Origin: Lapidilactobacillus bayanensis
GTDB taxonomy: Bacteria > Bacillota > Bacilli > Lactobacillales > Lactobacillaceae
Length of the DNA stretch: 64,000 bases
Direction: 5' to 3'
NCBI RefSeq assembly: GCF_003946695.1
Contig: NZ_RHOX01000012.1
Span: 18,413 to 82,412, forward strand
Below, one piece after another: positions 28,021-36,971 of this stretch (positions are counted from its first letter, which is position 1; each line of letters opens with the position of its first letter). Made by a program: the position numbers and the translations under genes. Under the pieces are notes generated by a model that worked only from the letters and a program-made list of their open reading frames with translations, had not been told where the DNA came from and made no database searches.

Positions 28021-29802
28021 GTGGAAAATTTAAAAGGTGCAGGTCAATTTTTCAGCCATTATTTAAGTAAATATTGGCGTAAATTAACTTTAGTTTTCGG
28101 CTTGACGATTTTAAGCACTTACTTCCAGGTTCAGGCGCCAGTTTTCATGGGGGAAGCGTTTGAAGACTTGGCACGCTATTTGCAGCAATTTATGAATCCG
28201 GCTACTCGCGCTGCTGCTTCGAAAGCCAATTTTAATTCGGCAATTCTTAACTTGGTGATTTTTTACGTTTTAATTTCGATTTCAATGTTAATTAGTTCGC
28301 TAATTATTTCGCAAGTGGCTGGGCGTTCGACTGGCACAATGCGGATCGGTTTATTTCGTAAGATGCAACGTATGCAGATTAGTTACTTCGACACACATTC
28401 TGATGGCGATATTTTAGCTCGTTACACATCTGATTTAGATAACATTTTTAATGCGATGAATCAGGCCTTGTTTGAAGTCATTAACGCGGTTGTTTTATTC
28501 GTTGGGATGTTAATCATGATGTTTCGCCAGAATACGACGTTAGCGTGGATCACGATTGCTACCACACCGTTGGCAGTGATTGTCGCCGCCGTTGTGATTG
28601 TTAAGGCGGAGAAGTACGTTAATCAGCAACAAGATGATGTCGGCAAGTTAAATGGCTACATCAACGAACAGGTTACGGGACAAAAAATCATTATTACGAA
28701 TGGGCTGCAAAAAGATTCGATTAAAGGTTTTTTGAAGCATAATAATCAGGTTAAGCAAACGACATTTAAGGGGCAAGCGTGGTCAGGAATTTTATATCCG
28801 TTAATGCAAGGCATGGCCTTATTAAATACCGCGATTGTCATCTTCTTTGGTTCTTGGTACGTTTTAAATAGTCATCTCAGTCAAGCAGTTGGCTTGGGTT
28901 TAGTAGTTATTTTTGTCCAATACGCACAACAATATTATCAGCCAATTATCTCGCTGACCTCGTTATACAGCATGATTCAGTTGGCAATTACTGGCGCGCG
29001 ACGGATTAATGAAGTGCGCTCGCAACCTGACGAAGTTGTGCCCGCTCATGGCCAGAAAATTGATGGCATTCATGATAAAATTCAGATTAACGATGTCCAT
29101 TTCGGTTATGTTCCTGATAAAGAAATTTTGCACGGGATCAATATCGAAGTTGATAAAGGTCAAATGGTGGCTTTAGTTGGTCCAACTGGTTCCGGCAAAA
29201 CTACCGTCATGAACTTGCTGAATCGTTTCTATGACGTCGATGCTGGTGCTATTACTTTTGATGGCATTGACATTCGTGAACTTGATTTAGACAATCTTCG
29301 CGAAAATGTCGGTATTGTGCTGCAAGATCCACAATTATTTAGTGGTACAATTGCCGATAACATTAAATTTGGTCGACCTGATGCTAGTACGGAAGAACTT
29401 TACGATGCAGCGCGCCAAGCTAATATTCACGACTTCATTATGAGTTTGCCCGATAAATACGAGACGAAAATTGACGACGACAATTCAATTTTCTCTGCCG
29501 GACAGAAGCAATTAATTTCAATTGCACGGACGATTATCACGAATCCGCGCTTGCTGATTCTCGATGAAGCAACGTCGAATGTCGACACGGTAACTGAAGC
29601 ACAGATTCAAGCAGCGATGGATAACGTCATCGCCGGCCGAACCAGCTTCGTGATCGCACATCGCTTGAAGACAATCCTCAACGCCGACAAAATTGTCGTC
29701 CTCCACGACGGCCAAGTAATTGAAGAAGGCAATCATCACCAACTACTAGCAGAAAACGGCTTCTACTCCGAACTCTACCATAATCAAATGGTCTTTGAAT
29801 AA
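28021..29802 (+). CDS. Multidrug ABC exporter half, catalytic subunit
   Basis: A 593-residue half-transporter starting at GTG 28021. Membrane domain to about residue 335, then the ATPase with GPTGSGKTT, Walker B LLILDEATSNVD (canonical Glu) and SFVIAHRLKT (H-loop His). Its own signature is degenerate (FSAGQKQ), the exact complement of the partner's defects. Together they should form one active and one inactive ATP site and export drugs or lipophilic compounds. It ends at TAA directly abutting a structured repeat array. Confidence 0.93.
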   Translation: MENLKGAGQFFSHYLSKYWRKLTLVFGLTILSTYFQVQAPVFMGEAFEDLARYLQQFMNPATRAAASKANFNSAILNLVIFYVLISISMLISSLIISQVAGRSTGTMRIGLFRKMQRMQISYFDTHSDGDILARYTSDLDNIFNAMNQALFEVINAVVLFVGMLIMMFRQNTTLAWITIATTPLAVIVAAVVIVKAEKYVNQQQDDVGKLNGYINEQVTGQKIIITNGLQKDSIKGFLKHNNQVKQTTFKGQAWSGILYPLMQGMALLNTAIVIFFGSWYVLNSHLSQAVGLGLVVIFVQYAQQYYQPIISLTSLYSMIQLAITGARRINEVRSQPDEVVPAHGQKIDGIHDKIQINDVHFGYVPDKEILHGINIEVDKGQMVALVGPTGSGKTTVMNLLNRFYDVDAGAITFDGIDIRELDLDNLRENVGIVLQDPQLFSGTIADNIKFGRPDASTEELYDAARQANIHDFIMSLPDKYETKIDDDNSIFSAGQKQLISIARTIITNPRLLILDEATSNVDTVTEAQIQAAMDNVIAGRTSFVIAHRLKTILNADKIVVLHDGQVIEEGNHHQLLAENGFYSELYHNQMVFE

Positions 29803-29919
29803 GAGTGCGGAGAAAGTCGGTTTGACAATGAGCATTAAAAAAGCAATGAAAAAGTTCGCTCTTTGAACTTATTCATTGCTAGCTTAAGCGGAGTTGTCAG
29901 ACTTTCGCAGCACGTTTCA
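29803..29919. repeat. Structured tandem unit 1 of 3
   Basis: Begins GAGTGCGGAGAA and ends GCAGCACGTTTCA. Inside, AAAGTC pairs with GACTTT, and TGACAA with TTGTCA. The two stems are directly adjacent on the 3' side but separated on the 5' side by the bulge GGTT. Further in, AGCAATGAA pairs with TTCATTGCT. It starts immediately after the ABC exporter stop codon. Confidence 0.8.
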
Positions 29920-29924
29920 GATCA

Positions 29925-30039
29925 GAGTGCGAAAAGCAACGGGTTGATGGCGTAGCTCTAACTAGGAAGCACAGCTGGGTGTCAGCCCAGATGGGATTTC
30001 TAGTTAGACATAGCCATCAGTTGCTTGTAGCACGTTTCA
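29925..30039. repeat. Structured tandem unit 2 of 3
   Basis: Same frame ends (GAGTGCGAAAAGC and GTAGCACGTTTCA). AAGCAAC pairs with GTTGCTT, then bulge GGGT, then TGATGGC pairs with GCCATCA. Next TCTAACTAG pairs with CTAGTTAGA, and the tip has CTGGG/CCCAG. Stem sequences differ from unit 1 but pairing is preserved. Confidence 0.82.
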
Positions 30040-30044
30040 AATAA

Positions 30045-30162
30045 GAGTGCGAAAAGCGCGGGTAGTTAGTGAGGATTAAGATCAAGACAGTTAAAATCTT
30101 GGTTTTAAGATTTAAACTGACTTAGCTTAACCGGAACTAACTGCGCTTCGTAGCACATTTCA
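30045..30162. repeat. Structured tandem unit 3 of 3
   Basis: GAGTGCGAAAAGC and GTAGCACATTTCA ends. AAGCGC pairs with GCGCTT, then bulge GGGT, then AGTTAGT pairs with ACTAACT. An inner AGTTAAAATCTT/AAGATTTAAACT pairing follows. Units repeat with a period of about 120 bases. Confidence 0.82.
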
Positions 30163-30188
30163 CTTAAATCATCTAAGAAACCAAAAGG

Positions 30189-30217
30189 ACGTGCGACAAA
30201 TTTGTCGCACGCCTTTT
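30189..30217 (+). terminator. Terminator closing the repeat array
   Basis: CGTGCGACAAA and TTTGTCGCACG form a perfect 11-bp stem followed by CC and five T. Confidence 0.9.
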
Positions 30218-30351
30218 TAGATCATTTAACCAACATAGCTCAAGAATCTAGCGAGATAAAGATTATCTTTTTAGAGTGCACTGATCCATTTTTAGTTACG
30301 ATCAAGTTGATGCTATAATAAATACCAGCAGAATAAAAGGAGCATTAGCAC

Positions 30352-31272
30352 ATGTTAATCGGAACACGAACACTGCATTTAATGGGCACTGTCATTCAAT
30401 TACAAGTTGAGACCACGCAACCAGAACCGCTATTAGAAGTGGCTGCGGCTAAATTAGCCGACTACGAGAAACGTTTCAGTGCTAATGACGACAATTCGGA
30501 ACTGATGCAAGTTAATCATCAGGCTGGTCAAAAAGGTGTCGTGGTTGATCCTGAGTTATACGAACTTATCAAAATTGGTAAAGCCCAAAGTATTGTGCCT
30601 GCTAGTTTTCTAAACATTGCTATTGGCCCTCTAATTCAAGAATGGCGGATTGGTTTTTCTGACGCGAAAATGCCAACAGATGGACGAATTCACACGTTGT
30701 TGAAATTAATTGATCCGACTAAAATTGAACTTGATGATCAGCAGCATCGTGTCTTTTTGCAAGAGAAAGGTATGGCAATTGATCTCGGAGGGCTGGCTAA
30801 AGGTTATTTTGCCGATAAAATTATTGCTTATTTCAAACAAAACGGCGCTCAATCCGGCTTAATCGATCTTGGCGGCAATGTTTTAACTTTTGGTCCCGCG
30901 CCAACACATGAAGATGGTCAGTGGCGGATTGGTATTCAGAATCCATTTTTACCGCGGGGTAATTTTGTCACCGTTTTACCCACCCAGAATCAGTCGGTGG
31001 TTACATCCGGAATTTATGAGCGTAAATTCCAGTGGCAAGGTAAAACTTATCATCATATTTTCGATAGTCAAACCGGTTATCCTTCACAGACCGACTTGGC
31101 CAGCTTAACAATTGTTTCAGACAGGTCGTTGACTGGGGAGATTTGGACGACACGCTTATTTGGTCAGAATGCCCGTGAGGCGATCGCCTTGATCAATCAA
31201 ACACCAGGAATTGAAGGCATCGCCATTACCGATGATGGGCAGATTGCGTTTAGTAATCATTTGAAAGCCTAA
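30352..31272 (+). CDS. apbE: FAD:protein FMN transferase ApbE
   Basis: A 306-residue ApbE. It transfers FMN from FAD to a Ser/Thr in the target motif of FMN_bind domains. Family motifs: an N-terminal HLMGTVIQL, YEKRFSANDDNSEL (YexxfS-type), AIDLGGLAKGYFAD, LIDLGGNV and a C-terminal KTYHHIFDSQTGYP with the metal-binding region. There is no signal peptide or lipobox, so it works in the cytoplasm. The presumed substrates (33035, 36972 and perhaps 22345) are encoded nearby. A strong GGAGC site precedes the ATG and it stands as a single-gene transcript. Confidence 0.93.
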   Translation: MLIGTRTLHLMGTVIQLQVETTQPEPLLEVAAAKLADYEKRFSANDDNSELMQVNHQAGQKGVVVDPELYELIKIGKAQSIVPASFLNIAIGPLIQEWRIGFSDAKMPTDGRIHTLLKLIDPTKIELDDQQHRVFLQEKGMAIDLGGLAKGYFADKIIAYFKQNGAQSGLIDLGGNVLTFGPAPTHEDGQWRIGIQNPFLPRGNFVTVLPTQNQSVVTSGIYERKFQWQGKTYHHIFDSQTGYPSQTDLASLTIVSDRSLTGEIWTTRLFGQNAREAIALINQTPGIEGIAITDDGQIAFSNHLKA

Positions 31273-31286
31273 ATAGAATCATAAAA

Positions 31287-31334
31287 AAACACCGTTGTAA
31301 TTTTGACCAAGTTGGTCACTTTACAACGGTGTTT
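31287..31334. terminator. Bidirectional terminator between apbE and the LysR gene
   Basis: AAACACCGTTGTAA and TTACAACGGTGTTT form a perfect 14-bp stem enclosing a second small hairpin (GACCAAGTTGGTC). The right arm is part of the last codons of the convergent LysR gene. Confidence 0.9.
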
Positions 31335-32200
31335 AAGATTTTGTCGTTGGTATGAGCGATGAAATAATTCAGCGAAACAATTGCCAGGGGTAGCGGATAA
31401 ATATTATAAGCTGCTGAGCTTGGCGCTAATTGAACACTTTCGGGCAGAAAAGTGACGCCTAAGTTGGCCTGAGCCAATTTGCCAATCGTAAAAATATTAT
31501 GACTCTCTAAAACAATGTCTGGTTGAATGGCAAATTTCTGCAACAAGTAATTAATTTGGCGGCGGATGGCGGAACCGGAGCTTGTTAAAATTAAACGTTG
31601 CTGTAAGAGTGTTTTGATATCGAGACTGTTAGCCGTCAAGGTACGCTTATTCGGTTGGTAAAGCGGCGACGATTCAGGAATGACGGCATAATAACCGTGA
31701 GGACCACGATCATAGCTAGTTAATTGCGCTGGCAAAGATTCGGGATTTTGCCCTAGTAGAAAATCTAATTCACCATTAGTAATCCGTTTTTCATTTTCAG
31801 CAGGGACGTCTTCAGTAAGTATGAGTTTGACTTGCGGATGTTCCGCCAAGAATTTGGGCACAAACAAGGGCAATAAATAAGTGCCTAAGCTGGACAACAC
31901 ACCAATTCGTAAAATTGTTTTATCAGGTAAGGTATATTTCTCTAAATTTCTCTTCAAACGATCTTGTTCATTGACTGATGTCATTAAGTATTGGTAATAA
32001 ACGCGACCAGCCTCCGTCAATTGTAAAGGATGCGCCTCGCGATTAATGATTTCGATACCTAATTCGGCTTCTTTTTTCTTAATAACTTGAGTTAAGTAGG
32101 GTTGAGAAACATACATGTTTTTAGCAGCCTTGGTGAAGCTGCCATGTTTAAGCAGTGTTTCTAAGAATTGCAGCATATTTAATGAATTAACTTGCGCCAT
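31316..32200 (-). CDS. LysR-family regulator of the reductase cluster
   Basis: A 294-residue LysR regulator. ATG 32200 (MAQVNSLNM) has GGAGG at good spacing. The HTH (GSFTKAAKNMYVSQPYLTQVIKK) is followed by the substrate-binding domain. It is divergent from the hcrA-like gene, the standard LysR arrangement, and occupies the position of the divergent regulator in the L. plantarum hydroxycinnamate reductase cluster. The inducer is expected to be the reductase substrate, such as p-coumarate or caffeate (inference). Confidence 0.9.
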   Translation of the reverse strand: MAQVNSLNMLQFLETLLKHGSFTKAAKNMYVSQPYLTQVIKKKEAELGIEIINREAHPLQLTEAGRVYYQYLMTSVNEQDRLKRNLEKYTLPDKTILRIGVLSSLGTYLLPLFVPKFLAEHPQVKLILTEDVPAENEKRITNGELDFLLGQNPESLPAQLTSYDRGPHGYYAVIPESSPLYQPNKRTLTANSLDIKTLLQQRLILTSSGSAIRRQINYLLQKFAIQPDIVLESHNIFTIGKLAQANLGVTFLPESVQLAPSSAAYNIYPLPLAIVSLNYFIAHTNDKILNTVVK

Positions 32201-32232
32201 TTCGTCCTCCACAAAATCTAATTAAGTCCATT

Positions 32233-32248
32233 ATAACAAATGTGTTAT
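32233..32248. promoter_or_regulatory. Candidate LysR binding site
   Basis: ATAACAAATGTGTTAT is an inverted repeat with a T-N11-A core, the classical LysR box, between the divergent LysR and hcrA-like genes. Confidence 0.55.
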
Positions 32249-32411
32249 TAGGTAATAGCTAAATAAGTATTTTACAGTTTTAAAATTATCGTTTATCCTA
32301 ATGTTAAGGGATTCACTTAAGGATAACGAGTTGTTGAAAACTATGCCATAAGTAAATCGAAATATTTTTTTAATTAGTTATGCTCAAAATATTACAATTG
32401 GAGAGTTGAAA

Positions 32412-33035
32412 ATGAAATTAATTGGAATTGTCGGCAGTAATGCTACGAACTCAACTAATCGCCAATTATTGCAGTTTATGCAACAACATTTTAGTGATCA
32501 GGCTGAGATTGACCTTTGCGAAATTAAAGATTTACCTGCTTTTAATGAGCCGGCGGATAAAACGGCACCAACTGGTGTGCAGCTTTTATCAGATAAAATC
32601 ATGGCGGCTGACGGTGTGATTGTCAGCACACCTGAATACGACCACTCGATTCCTGCAGCTTTAAAGAGTGCGATTGAATGGCTGTCTTACACAACGCGGC
32701 CATTAATTGATAAGCCGGTAATGATTGTCGGCGCCTCCCATGGTTCATTAGGTTCATCACGGGCCCAGGCACATTTACGCCAGATTTTAGACGCACCAGA
32801 GTTAAAAGCACGGATTATGCCGAGTGATGAATTCTTATTAGGTCATTCATTAACTGCTTTTGCCGAGGACGGCCAGTTAATTTATCCCGAAAAAGTTCAA
32901 GAGTTAGAAGAATGTTTTGCAGAATTCGTTGATTTCGTTACGTTAACCAATGAATTGCTAAAGAATCGTCATGTTAATGCAGAACATCAGCGCCAATTTA
33001 GTTGGGAGCTTGATGCTAATGGAGGTCAAAACTAA
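32412..33035 (+). CDS. hcrA: HcrA-like NAD(P)H:FMN reductase
   Basis: A 207-residue flavodoxin-fold reductase starting at ATG 32412, with GGAGAG upstream. FMN loop [37 protein letters not shown] and [18 protein letters not shown]. Its stop overlaps the start of the large reductase (TAATG), so the two are made together. In L. plantarum a small flavin reductase of this type precedes the hydroxycinnamate reductase HcrB and is thought to feed it electrons. The name rests on gene order and motifs, not on alignment. Confidence 0.72.
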   Translation: MKLIGIVGSNATNSTNRQLLQFMQQHFSDQAEIDLCEIKDLPAFNEPADKTAPTGVQLLSDKIMAADGVIVSTPEYDHSIPAALKSAIEWLSYTTRPLIDKPVMIVGASHGSLGSSRAQAHLRQILDAPELKARIMPSDEFLLGHSLTAFAEDGQLIYPEKVQELEECFAEFVDFVTLTNELLKNRHVNAEHQRQFSWELDANGGQN

Positions 33036-35461
33036 TGAAACTAATTGGAATTGTCGGCACTAACGCGAACTTTTCGTATAACCGTTTGTTGCTGAAATAC
33101 ATGCAGCAGCATTTCGCTAAGGATGCTGAGATTGAAATTATCGAACTGACAGATGTACCGATGTTTAACGAAAGTGATGATCAAACCAATAGCCCGATCA
33201 TTCAAGCATTTAACGATAAAATCACAGCAGCTGATGGCGTCATCATTGCGACACCTGAACATAACCATTCCATTTCTTCAGCGTTAAAGAGTCTTTTGGA
33301 ATGGTTGTCGTTTAATGTACATCCACTTGATGGAAAACCAGTCATGATCGTCGGTGCTAGTTTAAGCAGTCAGGGGTCATCACGCGCGCAATTGCACTTG
33401 CGCCAGATTTTAGATGCACCTGGCGTTAATGCGGCCGTGATGCCTGGCAATGAATTTTTATTGGGTAGCGTGCAATTAGCTTTTGATGACGAAGGCAACT
33501 TACGTGAACAAGGCACGATTGAATTCTTAGAAACTTGTTTCTCACGTTTCCAACGCTTTGCAAAAATCAGTAACTTACTGAACATTCCTGAAGAAGTGAC
33601 CTTCACCCCCGGAACTTTCGCTGTGACAACGCCTGGACATAATGGTGACTTACCAATGTCCGTGACGCTTTCCAAGAAGCGGATTGAGAAGATTGAAATT
33701 GACACATCAAAAGAAACTGAAGGGATTGCTGATGTTGTTTTTGCACGCATTCCCCAAGAAATTATTGATGGTCAAACTTTGAATGTCGATGTGATTTCTG
33801 GCGCTTCTGTAACTAGTCATGGCGTGATCGATGGTGTGGCTCAAGCCGTTAAAATGGCTGGTGCTAATCCTGATTACTTGCGGCAACGTCCTAAAGCCGG
33901 AACCCCACAAGCTAATCAAGATGAAGACTATACGACAGACGTGGTCATTGTCGGTGCTGGTGGTGCCGGGCTGACTGCCGCCGCTAAAACTTTACAAGAG
34001 GGTAAAAAGCCGATTGTCGTTGAGAAATTCCCCGCAATCGGTGGCAATACCGTTCGTGCTGGAGGACCAATGAATGCGGCTGATCCAGAATGGCAAAAAC
34101 AATTCCCTGCGATTGCTGGTGAGGCGCACACGTTACAAGAAATTGCTGCTATGGATCCGGAAACAATTGATACAGAATACCGTCCAGATTTCCTGAAGTT
34201 GCGTGAACAACTTGAGGCTTACTTAACCGAAAATGATGACCAAGGTAGTTATTTGTTCGATTCAACGCTGTTGTATCGAATTCAAACTTACCTTGGTGGC
34301 AAACGGACCGATTTACAAGGTAACGAAATCCATGGTCAATATGACTTAGTGAAGATCTTAACTGACCACGCTTTGGAATCAGTTAAATGGTTGGCAGACA
34401 TTGGCGTTGAATTCGATCAAAGTGAAGTAACGATGCCCGTTGGTGCAATTTGGCGGCGCGGTCACAAGCCAGCTAAGAGTGTTGGCTATGCTTATATTGA
34501 AGCGCTCAGCGATTATGTTAAAGCTAACGGTGGTCAAATTATGACCGATACTGATGTGACCAGCTTAATTGATGAAGACGGTCAAGTTCGCGGCATTATT
34601 GCCACAGGTGCTAACGGACAAAAGGTGACGATTCACGCAGCCGCCGTTGTGTTGGCCTCTGGTGGCTTCGGTGCCAATACTAAGATGCTCAAGCAATATA
34701 ACACTTATTGGACTGAAATTGCCGACGACATTAAGACATCTAATTCACCAGCTATTACTGGTGATGGCATTCGCTTAGGACAAAGTGTCGGTGCTGATTT
34801 AGTGGGCATGGGCTTCTCACAAATGATGCCTGTCTCTGATCCAGATACTGGTGATCTTTTTACTGGCTTGCAAGTACCACCACAGAACTTTGTCATGGTT
34901 AATCAACAAGGTCGACGTTTTGTTAACGAATATGGTAGCCGTGATCAATTAACGCAGGCTGCAATCGACAACGGTGGGTTATTCTACTTGATTGCTGACG
35001 ATCGGATTAAAGCCACAGCCTATAATACCAGTCAAGAAAAAATTGACCAACAAGTTGCGGCTGGTACTTTATATCGTGACGACACAATTGCCGGTTTAGC
35101 GCAACAATTGAAGATGGATCCAGCTGTTCTGGAAGATACAGTTACGAAATATAACCGCTATGCTGATGCAGGCTTAGATCCAGAATTCGGTAAAGATGTT
35201 TTCGACTTAAAAGTTGAACAAGCACCATTTTATGCGACACCACGCAAACCGGCCGTTCATCACACGATGGGTGGCTTGAAGATTGATACTAAAGCTCATG
35301 TCCTTAACGAACAAGGTCAAGTTATTAACGTCCTCTATGCAGCCGGTGAAGTCGCTGGCGGCATTCACGCTGGTAATCGGCTAGGCGGCAATTCATTGAC
35401 GGATATCTTCACCTTTGGTCGAATTGCGGCGGATTCAGCAATTCATGAATGTCTCAAGTAA
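33035..35461 (+). CDS. hcrB: HcrB-like flavinylated ene-reductase (fumarate reductase family)
   Basis: An 808-residue, three-domain cytoplasmic flavoprotein: FMN reductase-like (about 1-185), FMN_bind (about 188-285) with the flavinylation motif DVISGAS at 252-258 (Ser258 as FMN acceptor), and an FAD_binding_2 reductase domain (about 302-808, [10 protein letters not shown] at 304-313). In fumarate reductases the substrate contacts include a His in an AHPT motif. Here the equivalent reads QMMP (Met598), while the other expected residues remain (Arg636 in SRD, His743 in HHTMGG, Arg782 in GNRLGG). That argues against fumarate and for another alpha,beta-unsaturated acid such as a hydroxycinnamate. 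Urocanate or acrylate are alternatives. Confidence 0.8.
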   Translation: MKLIGIVGTNANFSYNRLLLKYMQQHFAKDAEIEIIELTDVPMFNESDDQTNSPIIQAFNDKITAADGVIIATPEHNHSISSALKSLLEWLSFNVHPLDGKPVMIVGASLSSQGSSRAQLHLRQILDAPGVNAAVMPGNEFLLGSVQLAFDDEGNLREQGTIEFLETCFSRFQRFAKISNLLNIPEEVTFTPGTFAVTTPGHNGDLPMSVTLSKKRIEKIEIDTSKETEGIADVVFARIPQEIIDGQTLNVDVISGASVTSHGVIDGVAQAVKMAGANPDYLRQRPKAGTPQANQDEDYTTDVVIVGAGGAGLTAAAKTLQEGKKPIVVEKFPAIGGNTVRAGGPMNAADPEWQKQFPAIAGEAHTLQEIAAMDPETIDTEYRPDFLKLREQLEAYLTENDDQGSYLFDSTLLYRIQTYLGGKRTDLQGNEIHGQYDLVKILTDHALESVKWLADIGVEFDQSEVTMPVGAIWRRGHKPAKSVGYAYIEALSDYVKANGGQIMTDTDVTSLIDEDGQVRGIIATGANGQKVTIHAAAVVLASGGFGANTKMLKQYNTYWTEIADDIKTSNSPAITGDGIRLGQSVGADLVGMGFSQMMPVSDPDTGDLFTGLQVPPQNFVMVNQQGRRFVNEYGSRDQLTQAAIDNGGLFYLIADDRIKATAYNTSQEKIDQQVAAGTLYRDDTIAGLAQQLKMDPAVLEDTVTKYNRYADAGLDPEFGKDVFDLKVEQAPFYATPRKPAVHHTMGGLKIDTKAHVLNEQGQVINVLYAAGEVAGGIHAGNRLGGNSLTDIFTFGRIAADSAIHECLK

Positions 35462-35545
35462 ATGGTGTAACGATTAAGTGTGCTGTGAAATCAAAACCGC
35501 GAGTTTGATTAATCTATTAGAATAAATTATCAATGGAGGCGTATC

Positions 35546-36772
35546 ATGAATAAATCTATTCATCGTTGGTCAATCTTGATTGCATCAACTGCTGTTTTAC
35601 TTTGTACGGGTGCTATTTATGCTTTTAGTGTTTTCGCTGGGCCGTTAAGTGCTAGCAAAGGTTGGAGCATGTCCGAAATTATGCTGGCTTTTACAATCAA
35701 CTCGGCAATCGGGCCGATTCCGATGATTGTTGGTGGTTTCTTCACAGATCGTGGCTGGGCTAAGTGGTCAATTACGATGGGTGGTTTAATGTTTGCACTG
35801 GGATTTTTCCTATCCGGTTATGCGACGAGTACGGGCATGCTCTATGTCACTTACGGGGTGCTGTCTGGTTTAGGTCAAGGCTTAGCTTACTCAGGGTGTT
35901 TAAGCAATACGATTAAGTTGTTCCCTGACAAAAAGGGATTGGCCTCTGGGATCATTACAGCCGGGATGGGTGGTGCCGCAATCATTGCCGCACCGATTGC
36001 CAATTTATTGATTAGACAACAAGATGCGCTCCATGCTTTTCGAATTCTAGGTTTAGCTTATGTAATTATTGTTGTGATCGCCAGTTTCTTCATTCAATCG
36101 GCACCGGCCAATTATCAGCCTGCAGGTTGGACTCCGCCAGTTCAGAAAGGCGGTCACTTTGCTAATCAGAATTGGTTGGCGATGATGAAGACATCACAAT
36201 TTTATTTAATCTTCTTCATGTTGTTTACTGGTGCCTTTTCCGGCCTAATGATTGCTGCCAATGCGTCATTAATCGGTCAACAAATGTTTAAGTTGTCCGC
36301 AATGACTGCTGCTTTTTATGTCAGCCTCTATTCATTAAGTAACTGTTTAGGTCGCATCATCTGGGGCACTGTTTCTGACAAAATTGGCCGTAATCAAACG
36401 TTGAATATTATCTTCGGCGTGATCGTGGTCGCCTTTATCCTGTTGATTACTTTGTCGTCGCAAGTTGGTTTTGCCTTAGGTATTATTATTCTCGGCCTTT
36501 GCTTCGGTGGTGTGATGGGTGTCTTCCCGCCAATCGTCATGGAAAATTACGGACCAAAAAATCAAGGCGTTAATTATGGCATTATCTTCTGTGGCTATTC
36601 AATCGCCGCTTTCTTCGGACCAAAAGTGGCGGCTAATATGGCCACAGCTAATCACGGCGACTTCACGAAAGCCTTCTATGTAGCAATTGTGATTGCAATT
36701 GTTGGCTTAGCTTTGAACTTGCTTTACAGTCAATTGAAGAAACGCCAAGTAACTGCTAAATCATTAAACTGA
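35546..36772 (+). CDS. MFS transporter, OFA (oxalate/formate antiporter-like) family
   Basis: A 408-residue protein with twelve predicted helices. LCTGAIYAFSVFAGPLSA in helix 1 and GLGQGLAYSGCLSNTIKLFP are OFA-type; the duplicated MFS loop motif appears as DKIGRNQ. It follows the reductase by 84 bases on the same strand and fits an importer or exchanger of the reductase substrate and product across the membrane (inference). A strong terminator follows. Confidence 0.85.
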   Translation: MNKSIHRWSILIASTAVLLCTGAIYAFSVFAGPLSASKGWSMSEIMLAFTINSAIGPIPMIVGGFFTDRGWAKWSITMGGLMFALGFFLSGYATSTGMLYVTYGVLSGLGQGLAYSGCLSNTIKLFPDKKGLASGIITAGMGGAAIIAAPIANLLIRQQDALHAFRILGLAYVIIVVIASFFIQSAPANYQPAGWTPPVQKGGHFANQNWLAMMKTSQFYLIFFMLFTGAFSGLMIAANASLIGQQMFKLSAMTAAFYVSLYSLSNCLGRIIWGTVSDKIGRNQTLNIIFGVIVVAFILLITLSSQVGFALGIIILGLCFGGVMGVFPPIVMENYGPKNQGVNYGIIFCGYSIAAFFGPKVAANMATANHGDFTKAFYVAIVIAIVGLALNLLYSQLKKRQVTAKSLN

Positions 36773-36797
36773 TTATTATTAACTAAGAGTAGGGGAC

Positions 36798-36847
36798 GAT
36801 ACAAAAAGCCAACAACGCGGGATAAACGTTGTTGGCTTTTTGTATCG
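36798..36847 (+). terminator. Terminator of the hcr-like operon
   Basis: CGATACAAAAAGCCAACAACG pairs almost perfectly with the arm ending 36847; a stem of about 20 bp with an 8-base loop. Both arms carry A/T runs. Confidence 0.92.
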
Positions 36848-36971
36848 ACAATCTTGATTTGAGTTCGGCAGTCGAGCACAACTATTTTACAGCGGTCGCT
36901 TTTTCGTCTAAGCTTATGAGAAGACTGATGATAAATTGTGTTCGAGTTGAGTTAAGGTGGGAGAGTTAACA

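Noticed and set aside
29803..30162. CRISPR array
   Set aside because: The three repeat units are themselves hairpins with variable stems; there are no short identical repeats with unique spacers and no cas genes.
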